This document shows positions 1 to 10,932 of a stretch of DNA of 64,000 bases, piece by piece; position 1 is the first letter of the stretch; each line of letters starts with the position of its first letter. The stretch is taken from contig NZ_JALNTY010000001.1 of the NCBI RefSeq assembly GCF_023161965.1, positions 496,001 to 560,000 on the forward strand, in the 5' to 3' direction. The translations under genes and the position numbers were made by a program. The notes beneath the pieces were generated by a model, which was not told where the DNA came from, did no database searches, and worked only from the letters and a program-made list of their open reading frames with translations. This stretch comes from Anaerosoma tenue. Its GTDB lineage: Bacteria > Actinomycetota > Coriobacteriia > Anaerosomatales > Anaerosomataceae.

Positions 1-683
1 TTGGCTACGTCATCCCAGCTACCGGTGTACAGTCCGATGACCTCGATGTCCGGGTTCACCGACTTCGCGCCAGCCTCGAATCCTGCCTGGAACTTCCGGA
101 TCAGCGGGACGTCCATACCGCCGACGAAGCCGATGACGTTCGCGTCGTTCAGGCGCTCATCGAAACTGTCCTGCGTCGCAAGACCCGCGACCACGCCCGC
201 CAGGTAGCTGCCCTCGTGCTCCTTGAAGCCGACGCCCACCACGTTGTCGGGAACCGGATCGAAGAAGCCGTCGATGTTGATGAACATCGTATCGGGATAC
301 TGTGGCGCGATCTTCGAAACGGTGTCGGTCAACAGGAACCCTGTGGCCACCAGCGGACTGTAGCCCGCCTGCGCCAATTGCTCGAGGTTCGGCTCGTAGT
401 CGTTGATGGTCGCCGACTCGAGAGCCCTCACCTCGACGTTGAGCTCGGACTCGGCACGCTCGAAGCCCTGCCACGTCAGATCGTTGAACGACTTGTCGCC
501 CAGGCCCGCCGTGTCGGTGATCATCGCGGTCTTCAGAGCGGGCTCTTCAGCGACCGGCTCCTCCTGCTCGCTCACCGGCTCGTCGGTCTCGGGCTCCTCC
601 TCGGCCGCACAGCCGGGCACGAATGCCACCACGAGCATCAGTGCCAGGAGCAGGGTCAGGATCCTACTCGTCTTCCCGTTCAC
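1..683 (-). CDS. BMP-family ABC transporter substrate-binding lipoprotein (3' end beyond window)
   Basis: Extracellular solute-binding lipoprotein of the basic membrane protein (Med/PnrA-like) family, which feeds nucleosides or similar ligands to ABC importers. The gene runs off the left edge, leaving about 227 N-terminal residues. The GTG start at 683 follows AAGGAGG by 11 bases. The N-terminus has a signal peptide with lipobox VPGC (Cys25), then an acidic Glu/Pro linker, then the ligand domain. Family-typical segments include MITDTAGLGDKSFND, FVGGMDVPLIRKFQAGF and VIGLYTGSWDDVA. The ligand cannot be told from this part. Permease and ATPase genes would be expected beyond the edge. Confidence 0.85.
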   Translation of the reverse strand, partial: MNGKTSRILTLLLALMLVVAFVPGCAAEEEPETDEPVSEQEEPVAEEPALKTAMITDTAGLGDKSFNDLTWQGFERAESELNVEVRALESATINDYEPNLEQLAQAGYSPLVATGFLLTDTVSKIAPQYPDTMFINIDGFFDPVPDNVVGVGFKEHEGSYLAGVVAGLATQDSFDERLNDANVIGFVGGMDVPLIRKFQAGFEAGAKSVNPDIEVIGLYTGSWDDVA

Positions 684-895
684 GCTGCGATCCGCCTCCT
701 TATGCAGAAACTGGGTACGCCAGATTCATTCTACCCTCCGGCAAGGCGCTCTACCATGCCAGCGGGGGCTATTTCCTGAATCTGCGTGAACGGGACACAC
801 GGGGGTGTGAGGTCATCGCGGGGTCACGCGGAGAACCCGGCGGGAGCCGCCGCATGCAGGGCAGCGCGCGGGAGTGGAATGCGTACGGAGTGGCG
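684..895. other. intergenic region between xerD and the BMP lipoprotein gene
   Basis: This 212-base gap contains no convincing gene. Two short hairpins lie downstream of xerD: CACAC/GTGTG at 796-809 and CGGCGG/CCGCCG at 838-852. Neither has a T-tract, so they are at best weak terminators. A TAGAAT -10-like hexamer on the minus strand at 728-733 could start the lipoprotein transcript, but I see no matching -35 box. Confidence 0.4.
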
Positions 896-1801
896 CTAGC
901 GGAGCCGGGCGCGTGGGTGGGTCGTGAGATACTCCTCACGCACATGCGTACGGTCGACGTGCGTGTACACCTGCGTGGTGCTGATGTCCGCATGACCGAG
1001 CATCTCCTGGAGGGCCCGCAGTTCAGCTCCGCCCTGCAGCATGTGAGTGGCGAACGAGTGGCGCAGCGTGTGTGGATGCAGCTGCAACCCTACCCTGGCG
1101 CCGTAGTCGCGGACGATGCCGAAGACCGCCTGTCTTGTGAGGCGTCCACCCCGGACATTGAGGAACATCGCCGACGGATCCTGGCGCGTGCTGGCCTTCT
1201 TCGCCCGCAGGTACGGACGCCCGTGACGCAGATACTCCTCGATCGCCGTGACGGCCGCGCTCCCTACAGGCACGAGCCGCTCCTTGCTCCCCTTGCCGAA
1301 GACCCGCAGGAACCCTGCCTCGGTATCGATGTGCCCGAGGTCGAGCCCGGTCAGCTCGCTTACACGGAGACCACACCCGTAAAGCGTCTCCAGCACCGCA
1401 CGATCGCGGTGACCTACAGGTCCTTCAGGGAACGGCTGAGACAGCAGACGCTCGGCGTCCTCCACGGAGATCACGTCGGGAAGCCGCTCCGGCACCTTCG
1501 GCAACGTGACATCGAGGGTGGGGTGGTTGTCGGTGAGCCCCTCGCGGACGAGGTACGCATGGAAGCTCTTCACCGCGGCGACCTTGCGCTCGACGGTGCT
1601 CGCCGCCATCCCTTTCTCCTGGAGCATCGACATGAATGCGATCACGTCGTCCCGCGATGCCTCCAGCGGCTTTGTCGCGCGCCGCTCAAGATGAGCGAAG
1701 TATGCGTTCAGGTCGCCCCTATATGCGCTTATGGTGTGACTCGATGCACCTCGCTCAACCGCGAGGTAGCCGAGGAAGTCGTCGAGCAGCGTCGTATCCA
1801 T
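896..1801 (-). CDS. xerD: site-specific tyrosine recombinase XerD
   Basis: Resolves chromosome dimers at dif together with XerC. The protein is 301 residues, the usual length. It has an N-terminal SAM-like core-binding domain (about 1-90) and a C-terminal catalytic domain with all active-site residues: Arg146 in CGLRVSEL, Lys173, His244 and Arg247 in HTLRH, His270 in MLGH and nucleophile Tyr279. XerC and XerD are hard to tell apart by eye; XerD is favoured by the pyrG neighbourhood. The ATG at 1801 is chosen because family members start there. An upstream GTG at 1894 would add 31 unlikely residues. A TATGGT -10-like hexamer lies only 11 bases before the ATG, so the transcript could be nearly leaderless. 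Confidence 0.9.
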   Translation of the reverse strand: MDTTLLDDFLGYLAVERGASSHTISAYRGDLNAYFAHLERRATKPLEASRDDVIAFMSMLQEKGMAASTVERKVAAVKSFHAYLVREGLTDNHPTLDVTLPKVPERLPDVISVEDAERLLSQPFPEGPVGHRDRAVLETLYGCGLRVSELTGLDLGHIDTEAGFLRVFGKGSKERLVPVGSAAVTAIEEYLRHGRPYLRAKKASTRQDPSAMFLNVRGGRLTRQAVFGIVRDYGARVGLQLHPHTLRHSFATHMLQGGAELRALQEMLGHADISTTQVYTHVDRTHVREEYLTTHPRARLR

Positions 1802-1908
1802 GCGGGAACAATACCATACTTTCGGAGCGAACGGCCGCTGTATGAAGATGAGCGGAAGGTTCCCGTACGGGGGATTCGAGGGCGCCTCCACCACATCCAG
1901 GTCCGGCG

Positions 1909-2994
1909 TCAGGGGGTCCCGTACCCGCCGTCCGGATGCACGCCCACGACCCCCGCGGCCGCTGCGGCAAGGAAGAACGCGGGGTCGTCGTCGTACGCCC
2001 TGCCCATCGTCCGCACCTCCACGCCGCGCATGTCGGGCATCGCGCGCACATCCACGTCACGCCGCTCGTGAAGACGCCATACCGAAGCGTTGCCGAGCGC
2101 TTCATCCACGGACGTGGCCATCGCCGGGTCGAGCGCAGGCACCGGCACCACTGCGGACGCAAGCGCCACAGACGCGAGCGCAGTAAGCGACTGGTGGCTC
2201 ACGGGAACGTGCCGTGGCCGCGGATCGGCGAACGACAGACGGAGCACCGCTATCGGCCTGCCGCCGAGCGCGGCGGCCGCGTTCACCGCCTGCCCCTGCG
2301 CGACGCCGCTGTGCCCGTACGGCGTGGACGTCCCCGGGATGCCGGGTCCGATCGCGACGATCGCGACGTCAGCAGCCGCCACAGCCCGAGCGGCCAGCAG
2401 TCCTGAGTACAGGTTCACGGCTTCCAGTCCGCCGCCGAAGGCCTGCCCGCAGGTGACCGTCTCATCCACGAGCCCCGCATCCCGCATTCGCGGTACCAGC
2501 CGTGAGAGCGCGATCGGCAACGCGGATTCATCGGTCATCACGTACACGACGCGCGCACGGGGCGACCGTTCCTTCACGGCCGCCGCCACCACCGGGACCT
2601 GGCTGTGCAGTCCGCAGCAGACCACCGGCAGGCCACCGAGATCGCGCGCCTCGGACATCGTGGCGTGGTGTTCGCTGGCCGGCTCCTCCACGCTCAGGAC
2701 GTCCCGCTGCAGCGGTGTGTAGCGCAGTTTCATGATGTGGCCCAGCGACGGATCGTCGAGCACGACGCCCGTGCCGGCACGCGCGACCACGAAGTGCTCG
2801 CCACCGGTGCCGAGACCCAGGTCCACGGCGGTCGTGTTGCACAAGACCCGCTCGCCGGGCCGGCAGACCCCCGTGAGAGAACCGTACGCCACTGCGGCCG
2901 CCCCCGCCGTGTCACCGTCGAGACGGACGCGAAGACGCTGTGCGCCGCTCTCCGACGATCCAGCGCTCTCGACAGTGCCCCAGACGAGCCGCAT
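1909..2994 (-). CDS. DUF3866 family protein
   Basis: A 361-residue protein that I recognise as the actinobacterial DUF3866 family, whose function is unknown. The sequence alternates hydrophobic and Gly/Ala-rich segments, with a conserved-looking centre CGLHSQVPVVAAAV and VAIVAIGPGIPGTSTPYGH. I see no signal peptide and no classic catalytic motif. The ATG at 2994 lies 4 bases after the M20 peptidase stop codon, so the two are probably co-transcribed and translationally coupled. The next gene downstream is xerD. Confidence 0.75.
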   Translation of the reverse strand: MRLVWGTVESAGSSESGAQRLRVRLDGDTAGAAAVAYGSLTGVCRPGERVLCNTTAVDLGLGTGGEHFVVARAGTGVVLDDPSLGHIMKLRYTPLQRDVLSVEEPASEHHATMSEARDLGGLPVVCCGLHSQVPVVAAAVKERSPRARVVYVMTDESALPIALSRLVPRMRDAGLVDETVTCGQAFGGGLEAVNLYSGLLAARAVAAADVAIVAIGPGIPGTSTPYGHSGVAQGQAVNAAAALGGRPIAVLRLSFADPRPRHVPVSHQSLTALASVALASAVVPVPALDPAMATSVDEALGNASVWRLHERRDVDVRAMPDMRGVEVRTMGRAYDDDPAFFLAAAAAGVVGVHPDGGYGTP

Positions 2995-2998
2995 CGGA

Positions 2999-4104
2999 CT
3001 ACTCCCCTGCCGTGCGAGCCATCGCCACGAGGAGATCGGCCAACCGCTCGAGTTCGACGACAGCGAGCGACTCATCGGTCGAGTGCACGTCGGTCATGCC
3101 CGACCCGAGAACGAGCGTCGGGGTACCGTGCGACGCGAACACGTTGGCGTCGCTGCCTCCGCCGGTCGCGTAGCAGCGCGGCGTCACGCCGATCGACACG
3201 CATGCCGACTCCACCGCCCGGACCGCGGGAGCGCCGTCCGGGACCGAGAACCCCACGTAAGCGAGCGTCCATTCAACGCTCACGCTGCCGCCGTGCTCCG
3301 CCGCGGCCTCCCGCATCGCCGCATCCATCGCGTCTCGCACCTTCTCGGCCATCGCACGATCGAGCGACCGGCACTCGCCAGTGAGGGTGCATTCCGGAGC
3401 GACCACGTTGGTGGCGCTCCCGCCGGCAATGGTGCCGACGTTCGCCGTCGTCTGCGGGTCGAGGCGCCCGAGGTCCATCCGCTGCACCGCAGACGCCGCC
3501 ATCCGGATCGCCGAGACGCCCTTCTCCGGCTCGACACCCGCATGCGCGGCGCGTCCGCTGAAGACCGCCTTGAACGTGTGATGGCTCGGAGCGGCGGTCA
3601 CGATACCGCCCACCGGACCATCGGCATCCAGCACGAGACAGAGCCCGGCGCTGGCGTCCTCGGAAGAGAGAGCCTTGGCGCCGAGCAGCCCGTCTTCCTC
3701 GGACACCGTGAGAAGGACCTTGAGCGAGCGATGCTCCCCGCCCTCCTCGGCCAGACGGCGGGCCGCCTCGATGATCGCGGCGACACCCACCTTGTCGTCG
3801 CCGCCCAGCACGGTCTCGCCGGCGCTCCGTACGACACCGTCGGCCACCACCGGTTCGACGCCCTCACACGGCTGGACGCAGTCCATGTGCGCCGAGAACG
3901 CGAGCACGCCGCCCGGCAACGTGCCGGGGAGGGTCGCGATCAGATTGCCGCTGTCCGACCCGGTGACGGCCATCGTGTCGTCGAATCGCACGTCGAATCC
4001 TGCTGCCGTCAGCGCCTCGGCCGCATACGCGGCCACTACGGCCTCCCGCCCCGTGGGGCTGGAGATGCGCGCCAGATCGAGGAAGGTCTCGAGTACCCGG
4101 CTCA

Positions 4105-4105
<1 letters not shown>
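2999..4105 (-). CDS. M20-family metallopeptidase, PepT-like
   Basis: Cytosolic zinc aminopeptidase of the M20 family, closest in appearance to the PepT/YqjE group that cleaves short peptides. The protein is 368 residues. The metal-binding and catalytic signature SAHMDCVQPCEG is near residue 75, GGDDKVG near 105, and the catalytic Glu pair in SEEDGLLGAKAL near 138. A lid/dimerisation domain with SHHTFKAVFSGRAAHAG follows. The start codon shares one base with the pyrG stop (TGATG), indicating translational coupling. Exact substrate specificity cannot be read from the sequence. Confidence 0.85.
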
Positions 4106-5787
<1,682 letters not shown>

Positions 5788-5799
5788 TCAGCCGGACCT

Positions 5800-6855
5800 T
5801 CACAGCGTCCAGCCACCATCTCCCCCTCCATCCCCGCTCCCCGCATCGGAGGGCATGCGGCCGAGCCGGTCGATCGCCCGCAGCGGCGCCACCCTGTCCA
5901 CGATCGCGCTGAACGAGACCCGCTCGGAGAGCAGGTTGAGCGCAAGCAGCACCGTAGCGGCCACGGCGAGCCAGGGCAGCGGAAGCGCAGATGCGAGCAG
6001 ATAGCCCACCACGGCGCCCATCGCGTTGCTGCCGGCATCCCCGAGCATACCCTCTTCGCCGAGGTCGAAGCGCCATACCGCCACAACCGGACCCAGCAGG
6101 ACGCACGCCATCAACACGACCGAGACCGCCGAATCGAGGGCGCTCCATGCGGTGACGCCCAACTCCGCGAACGATGCCGCATAAGACACGTACCCCTCGA
6201 CCGCGTCCAGCACGAACACGGGCGCAGCCACGAGCGCCAGTGCCGAGTACGTCTTGAGCGCGCGACCGGGGCGCAGATCGGTGAGGTTGATGAGGTTGGC
6301 GGCGGCGGCGATCGTGAGCGTGGCAAGGACCCACACGCCGAACGTCTCGCCCAACCCGACAGCTCCGCGCGACCATGCGATGTGCCAGCCGTAGACCGCT
6401 GAGGCGGCCCCGATGCCAAGCAGCTTCAGCCCTCCCGTGGTGAGCCTCCCGCGCACGAGCGCGGAGAGGTGGCCCTTGAACCCCTTGTCGGTGTGAGAGC
6501 CGAACACGTCGTCGGCCAGTCCGAACAGCACCGAGACGGTGACGAGCATCAGGGGGACGCCGTAGAGCGGAAGCGTGAGCGGTCCGTCGTACAGCGCGAG
6601 AGCGTGACCCGATGCAGGGTCTCCGGCCGCTGTCGCGATGACCTCCATCACCACGCTCATGAAGAGCAGCGACACCGACCACACGACCCACACGACGCCC
6701 AGGCCCACATGCACGCTACGGCCCCGGTAGTTCGTGGAGAGTCGGCCGGACGACGCCAGAGCCGGGGACAACGCGCGCATGGCAAGGAACGGCACGAGCG
6801 CCCCCGCGACCAGGCACGCGGCCGCCGCGATCGCGTAGGCGAGCGTGGCGCTCAC
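5800..6855 (-). CDS. MraY/WecA-like polyprenyl-phosphate phosphosugar transferase (GT4/PNPT family)
   Basis: Integral membrane enzyme of the family that transfers a sugar-1-phosphate from a nucleotide to a polyprenyl phosphate carrier. It has 351 residues and roughly ten hydrophobic segments. Family landmarks are present: FGLADDVFG with the Asp-Asp pair, NLINLTDLRPGRALK matching the NxxN/D substrate loop, and LGDAGSNAMGA. The cytoplasmic HIS-type loop is not obvious, so the acceptor is probably not UDP-MurNAc-pentapeptide; a teichoic acid or glycan role is possible. The GTG start overlaps the upstream gene by 4 bases (GTGA). The C-terminus is Gly/Asp-rich. The neighbouring genes all concern the envelope. 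Confidence 0.8.
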   Translation of the reverse strand: MSATLAYAIAAAACLVAGALVPFLAMRALSPALASSGRLSTNYRGRSVHVGLGVVWVVWSVSLLFMSVVMEVIATAAGDPASGHALALYDGPLTLPLYGVPLMLVTVSVLFGLADDVFGSHTDKGFKGHLSALVRGRLTTGGLKLLGIGAASAVYGWHIAWSRGAVGLGETFGVWVLATLTIAAAANLINLTDLRPGRALKTYSALALVAAPVFVLDAVEGYVSYAASFAELGVTAWSALDSAVSVVLMACVLLGPVVAVWRFDLGEEGMLGDAGSNAMGAVVGYLLASALPLPWLAVAATVLLALNLLSERVSFSAIVDRVAPLRAIDRLGRMPSDAGSGDGGGDGGWTL

Positions 6856-9143
6856 GTGACGCCTTTGGGCCGGGCGATGAACGACGACAGCATCAGATGC
6901 AGGAGGCTGCCGGTGATGTAGAGCATCACGAGCGCAGGGATGACGATGCCGGAATCCTCGGTGAAGTACCCCACAAGGCTGCCCCACAGCGCCGCCGTGA
7001 CCGCCACACCGAAGGCGGGGTATGCGGCGAGCGTCTCGGCGAAGATCCCGTGCGGGCGCCACCTCATGTATCCAAGGAACGCCAGGATCGCGATCATCAG
7101 GATCGACCAGTTGGTGGCACGAAGCACCCGCCAGTTCGTCTCAGCCTTCCGGACGACGATCCGCCACAACTCCTCGAGCCCACCCGCGTCGGCGCTCTGC
7201 CACGCACGGCCAAGGTGCGTCTGGGTTGCGCCGTCGGAGAGGTCGTAGAGGGAGAAGGCGGCCACGAAGGCCACCGCGATCGCAACGCCAAGAAGGAGCC
7301 AGCCGACCGTCATACGCCTGCCATTCAGGCCGAGCCACAGGATGCCGAACGCGGCGGTCCCCCACGCCACCAGACCGACGTTGGCTCCGAGGAACGGTGC
7401 AGCCGTGATGAGCACGATCGCAAAGCCGGCGATAGCGGGCCCCCATGCCCGCAGATGGTGGGCCCACCGCGCCTCACGCCTGGCGTCCGCGAGCAGGGCG
7501 AGTCCCGCGAGCGCCCCACCTACCACGATGCTCGCGCCCTCGTTTCCGATACCGTAGTAGCGCGCTCCGAGCAGCGGCGAATAGCTGAAGAGGCCCGAAT
7601 ACGAAAGCGGCGCCCCGAGGAGCTGGTCTGTGAGCAGCACGCCTGCGGTGCCGAGCCCCACCACGGCAAGCGCCATGGCCGCACCCCACCGCCGCTCGAT
7701 GAGCAGGGCGAACACCCACACGACGGCCGACGTCAGGAGGAACAGCCCTACCACCGCACCGGTCGAATCGGGACGCGGCACGATCAGGAACATCACCGTG
7801 GCGGCAAGGGGCATCGACAGCAGCAGCAGGATCACATGACGGAACACCGTGCTAAGCCTGCCTCCCCATGACTCGCTGAAGCGGCGCATCCGCCCGAGCA
7901 GCGCCGCACACGCCAGCAGGACCGCCACGGTGACACCGATGTATCCCGTCTGGATCGCAAGGCGTACCGTGTCCACCGCAACGGCCGTGTCATTCATCGC
8001 CACGAGACGTTCGACCCGTGTCTCGAAGGGGTCATCCGTACGAGCACCGGTGACGGCGTTACCGCGAATGGAGACCGGCCTGTCGATCCCGAGGAGCGAG
8101 AGCACCGTCGCCGAGACGTCGAGGTCGGTCATCAGGCCCTCGCGATGGGTGGATGAGGACGACACGAGTCCCGCGGGGAGACCCGGGCCGCCGATCAGCA
8201 CCGGCCCGAACCCGCTCGGCCCGCTTGCCGGCCGACGCTGAGCGTTGGATAGGACCATCAGCACGCCGTCATCGGGAAGACCGGCGAGAGCCGTCTCCAC
8301 AACGGCGTCGAGCGTCCGCAGAGCGGCCGTCCGCTGTGCCTCCGCGACATGGGGGGCGACGTCAGGGGCGTACCGGTACGCCCGTTCGGCGTCACCAGCA
8401 TCGAGGACCACCAGCCCCGGCCCGTTCGCGACCGCGGGCTGGCGCATCACACGCTGGTACTCGGCGGCGATGCTCTCGACGTCCGCCCTGATGCCGAACG
8501 GAGCGTTCACGTCTTCCTCGATCACGTTGATGGAGACATCGCCATAGCGGACGAGGCCGCGAGCGTCCATCGCGAGTATCGCGGCCGGACGGCTGCGTAT
8601 CGGATCGCCTCCCGCCACTCCCCCATCGGAGTTGCCGATAGCGGCCGTCACGCCGCCCGCGTTGACGACAGCCTGTCCCAGCGCTCCGGGGATCGTCTCA
8701 AGCGTTGCGATGTCGTTGGCGCGGATCGTCCTTGGAAGACCGAGGTAGACCACCTCGGCGTTGCCCGTAGACGACCCCATCAGCCGCCGGTAGACCTCGC
8801 TCGCGGTCGCGGAGCCATGCATCGCCGATACTCCGAAGGCGGCGGGCGCCGACGCGTCCCAGGCCGCCGGAGCCCCGGCGGACATCGTCAGCGCCACGTG
8901 TGATGGCGTGAGTTCCCGCGCATAGCGCGAGCTGCTGCGGATGTTCATGTCACCAAGCGCCGCGGCCTCGGCGAACGCCCGGGTGTGCGGCATCTCACCG
9001 CTCGTCACGTCATCCCAGGTCACATACGGCGCCAGGACGACGACGACGGTGCGCGCCGACGACTCCGCGCCGAACGCCGGGACACACGTGATGAGCAGCG
9101 CCACCAGCAGCGCTCCTGCGATCCGGCGTCCCATCCGTGTCAT
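6852..9143 (-). CDS. large membrane protein with degenerate alkaline-phosphatase-like ectodomain
   Basis: A 763-residue protein of unknown function. It has a signal peptide (about 1-30), an extracytoplasmic domain to about residue 380, then 9-10 membrane segments. The ectodomain resembles the alkaline phosphatase/sulfatase fold: a leading strand VVVVLAPYVTWDD, a possible nucleophile region TPSHVALTM, and LMTDLDVSATVLSLLGI where that family has its Asp-xx-Thr-x-Leu element. The usual metal ligands are missing: the early Asp-Thr pair and the SDHG-type motif (here LSNAQ). The membrane part has RYYGIGNEG and TEDSGIVIPA, possible functional motifs. The ATG at 9143 follows GAGGAG closely. It is coupled to the MraY-like gene, suggesting a shared cell-wall polymer role. 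Confidence 0.6.
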   Translation of the reverse strand: MTRMGRRIAGALLVALLITCVPAFGAESSARTVVVVLAPYVTWDDVTSGEMPHTRAFAEAAALGDMNIRSSSRYARELTPSHVALTMSAGAPAAWDASAPAAFGVSAMHGSATASEVYRRLMGSSTGNAEVVYLGLPRTIRANDIATLETIPGALGQAVVNAGGVTAAIGNSDGGVAGGDPIRSRPAAILAMDARGLVRYGDVSINVIEEDVNAPFGIRADVESIAAEYQRVMRQPAVANGPGLVVLDAGDAERAYRYAPDVAPHVAEAQRTAALRTLDAVVETALAGLPDDGVLMVLSNAQRRPASGPSGFGPVLIGGPGLPAGLVSSSSTHREGLMTDLDVSATVLSLLGIDRPVSIRGNAVTGARTDDPFETRVERLVAMNDTAVAVDTVRLAIQTGYIGVTVAVLLACAALLGRMRRFSESWGGRLSTVFRHVILLLLSMPLAATVMFLIVPRPDSTGAVVGLFLLTSAVVWVFALLIERRWGAAMALAVVGLGTAGVLLTDQLLGAPLSYSGLFSYSPLLGARYYGIGNEGASIVVGGALAGLALLADARREARWAHHLRAWGPAIAGFAIVLITAAPFLGANVGLVAWGTAAFGILWLGLNGRRMTVGWLLLGVAIAVAFVAAFSLYDLSDGATQTHLGRAWQSADAGGLEELWRIVVRKAETNWRVLRATNWSILMIAILAFLGYMRWRPHGIFAETLAAYPAFGVAVTAALWGSLVGYFTEDSGIVIPALVMLYITGSLLHLMLSSFIARPKGVT

Positions 9144-9248
9144 GGTGGCTCCTCGGCGTTTCAGGGCATGGCAAGACATGCGTGCGTGTCAGGGGGAACA
9201 TGAGCGAATCGAACCGTAGGTCGACCCGGTCCGGAGTGCCCGTCGCTC

Positions 9249-9254
9249 AGTATA
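9249..9254 (-). promoter_or_regulatory. candidate -10 box for the 6852-9143 transcript
   Basis: TATACT on the minus strand, five of six matches to the sigma-A -10 consensus, about 105 bases before the start codon at 9143. No clear TTGACA-type -35 box lies at 16-19 bases. It sits in the divergent region shared with murJ. Confidence 0.45.
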
Positions 9255-9294
9255 CCGAAACGTGACACCGCTACGGTAACAGCCTGTCGTCGGC

Positions 9295-9300
9295 TACACT
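9295..9300 (+). promoter_or_regulatory. candidate -10 box for murJ
   Basis: TACACT on the plus strand, predicting a transcript start near 9307 and a leader of about 27 bases. The leader contains the Shine-Dalgarno GAGGAGGG at 9321-9328. The -35 region is poor. The same TACACT hexamer appears before the DUF948-sigma factor operon. Confidence 0.4.
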
Positions 9301-9333
9301 TGGCCGAGACCGGCCGTCCCGAGGAGGGCACCC

Positions 9334-10932
9334 ATCGCTCAACCATCGATAGCGCGATCCACAGCGTTGATGTCAGCCTCGACGCTGGTGTCGCGTCTCA
9401 CGGGTTTCGTGCGCACGTGGGCCATGGCGTTCGCCCTCGGCGTAACGGCCATAGCCGACTCGTACGACATCGCCAACAACCTCCCTAACATGCTCTTCGA
9501 GCTTCTCGCCGGCGGCGTGCTCTCGAGCGTCTTCATCCCGATGTTCATGGAGCGGCTGCAGAAGCACAGCGAGGAGGATGCCTGGCGGTTCGCCAGCTAC
9601 GTCCTCAACATCATCATCGTAGGTCTCGGGGCGGTGGCGCTGCTGGCGACCGTCTGGCCGCAGCCGTTCGTGCGTTCGCAGACCCTCACGATCCCTCCCG
9701 AGCAGGCGGAGATGGCCACCTGGTTCTTCCGCTTCTTCGCCGTCCAGATCATCTTCTACGGCGCACAGCTCGTCTTTGCGGGCGTGCTCAACTCGTACCG
9801 CAAGTTCCTCGCTCCAGCGGTGGCGCCCATCTTCAACAACCTGGTCGTCACCGTGACGCTCCTGGGCTTTTACGTGCCGTTCCGCGAAACCGCCCCATCG
9901 CTCGCGCTGACGGGTCTGGCGGTAGGCACCACGCTCGGTGTGGTCACGATGGCGCTCGTGCAGATCCCCAGCATCATCAGGCTCGGCGGGCGATACACGA
10001 TGCGCATCGACTGGCGTCACCCCGCCTTGCGGACGGTCGCGGTCAAGATGGTCCCCATCCTGATCTATGTGATCACCAACCTCGTCGCGGTCACGTTCCG
10101 CACGAACATCGCAGTGGCCACCGGTGAAGGCGGACAGGCCGCCCTCCGTTACGCCTGGCAGTTCTATCAGCTCCCGTACGGCATCTTCGCGGTGGCCCTG
10201 GCGACGGCCATCTTCCCCGAACTCACCGAACGGGCGAACGCCATCGATATGGGGGGCTTCAAGCGGATGTTCACCCGTGGCCTGCGGTCCACCATGGTGC
10301 TCATCATGCCGCTAGCCGCGCTCCTCGCGACCCTTGCCACACCCGTGATCACGATGTACCGCGCAGGACGGTTCACCGCCAGCGATGTCCCGGTGGTCGC
10401 CGACGTGCTGATGTGGTGGGCGCTCGGCCTGACCTTCTACGCGGGCTACATGTACGTGCTCAAGTCGTTCTACTCGCTGCAGGATACGAAGACGCCGATG
10501 CTGACCAACATAGTCGCCACCACGCTTCACGTAGGACTCTACGCGTTGCTCGCAACGGGAGCCGGACTGTGGGAAGGACTGGGCATCATCGGCGTGCCGA
10601 TCGCCGACGGCATCTTCTTCTTCCTGCACATGACCGCGCTCCTCATCATCCTGAGACGCCGAGTCGGCTCGTTCGACGGTCGCTCCTCGCTCAAGACCTT
10701 CCTTGTCGTCGCGCTCGCCTCTGCCGGCGGCGCCGCGGTGGCATGGGTGGTCGCGCGCGTGAGCGCCGATGTACTGGCGCTTCCCGGTGGCTTCCTGATA
10801 CAGCTGTTCATCGCTGGCGCCCTCGGACTCCTCGCCGCATACGGGATCATGGCCGCGCTCCGCGTACCGGAGCTGACGGACGTGTTCGAGCCGCTCGCAC
10901 GGCGGCTCAAGCGGGGACGGAGACGTCCGTGA
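9334..10932 (+). CDS. murJ: lipid II flippase MurJ (MviN family), probable ATC start
   Basis: Moves lipid II across the membrane for peptidoglycan synthesis. The product is about 532 residues with around 14 hydrophobic segments. The MurJ-typical N-terminal helix reads LVSRLTGFVRTWAMAFALG and is followed by SYDIANNLPNMLFELLAGGVLSSVFIP. The first canonical starts in frame are TTG 9367 and ATG 9370, about 40 bases from the only Shine-Dalgarno. Using them would delete a segment (QPSIARSTALMSASTLVSR) that looks family-typical. An ATC at 9334 lies six bases after AGGAGG and restores it. An in-frame stop at 9277-9279 excludes a longer reading frame. The function is certain; the start is inference. 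Confidence 0.93.
   Translation: MAQPSIARSTALMSASTLVSRLTGFVRTWAMAFALGVTAIADSYDIANNLPNMLFELLAGGVLSSVFIPMFMERLQKHSEEDAWRFASYVLNIIIVGLGAVALLATVWPQPFVRSQTLTIPPEQAEMATWFFRFFAVQIIFYGAQLVFAGVLNSYRKFLAPAVAPIFNNLVVTVTLLGFYVPFRETAPSLALTGLAVGTTLGVVTMALVQIPSIIRLGGRYTMRIDWRHPALRTVAVKMVPILIYVITNLVAVTFRTNIAVATGEGGQAALRYAWQFYQLPYGIFAVALATAIFPELTERANAIDMGGFKRMFTRGLRSTMVLIMPLAALLATLATPVITMYRAGRFTASDVPVVADVLMWWALGLTFYAGYMYVLKSFYSLQDTKTPMLTNIVATTLHVGLYALLATGAGLWEGLGIIGVPIADGIFFFLHMTALLIILRRRVGSFDGRSSLKTFLVVALASAGGAAVAWVVARVSADVLALPGGFLIQLFIAGALGLLAAYGIMAALRVPELTDVFEPLARRLKRGRRRP

Noticed and set aside
10413-10928. Extended N-terminus for the GT2 protein running back inside murJ
   Set aside because: It is an out-of-frame shadow of murJ; GTG 10929 with the 4-base overlap is the natural start.
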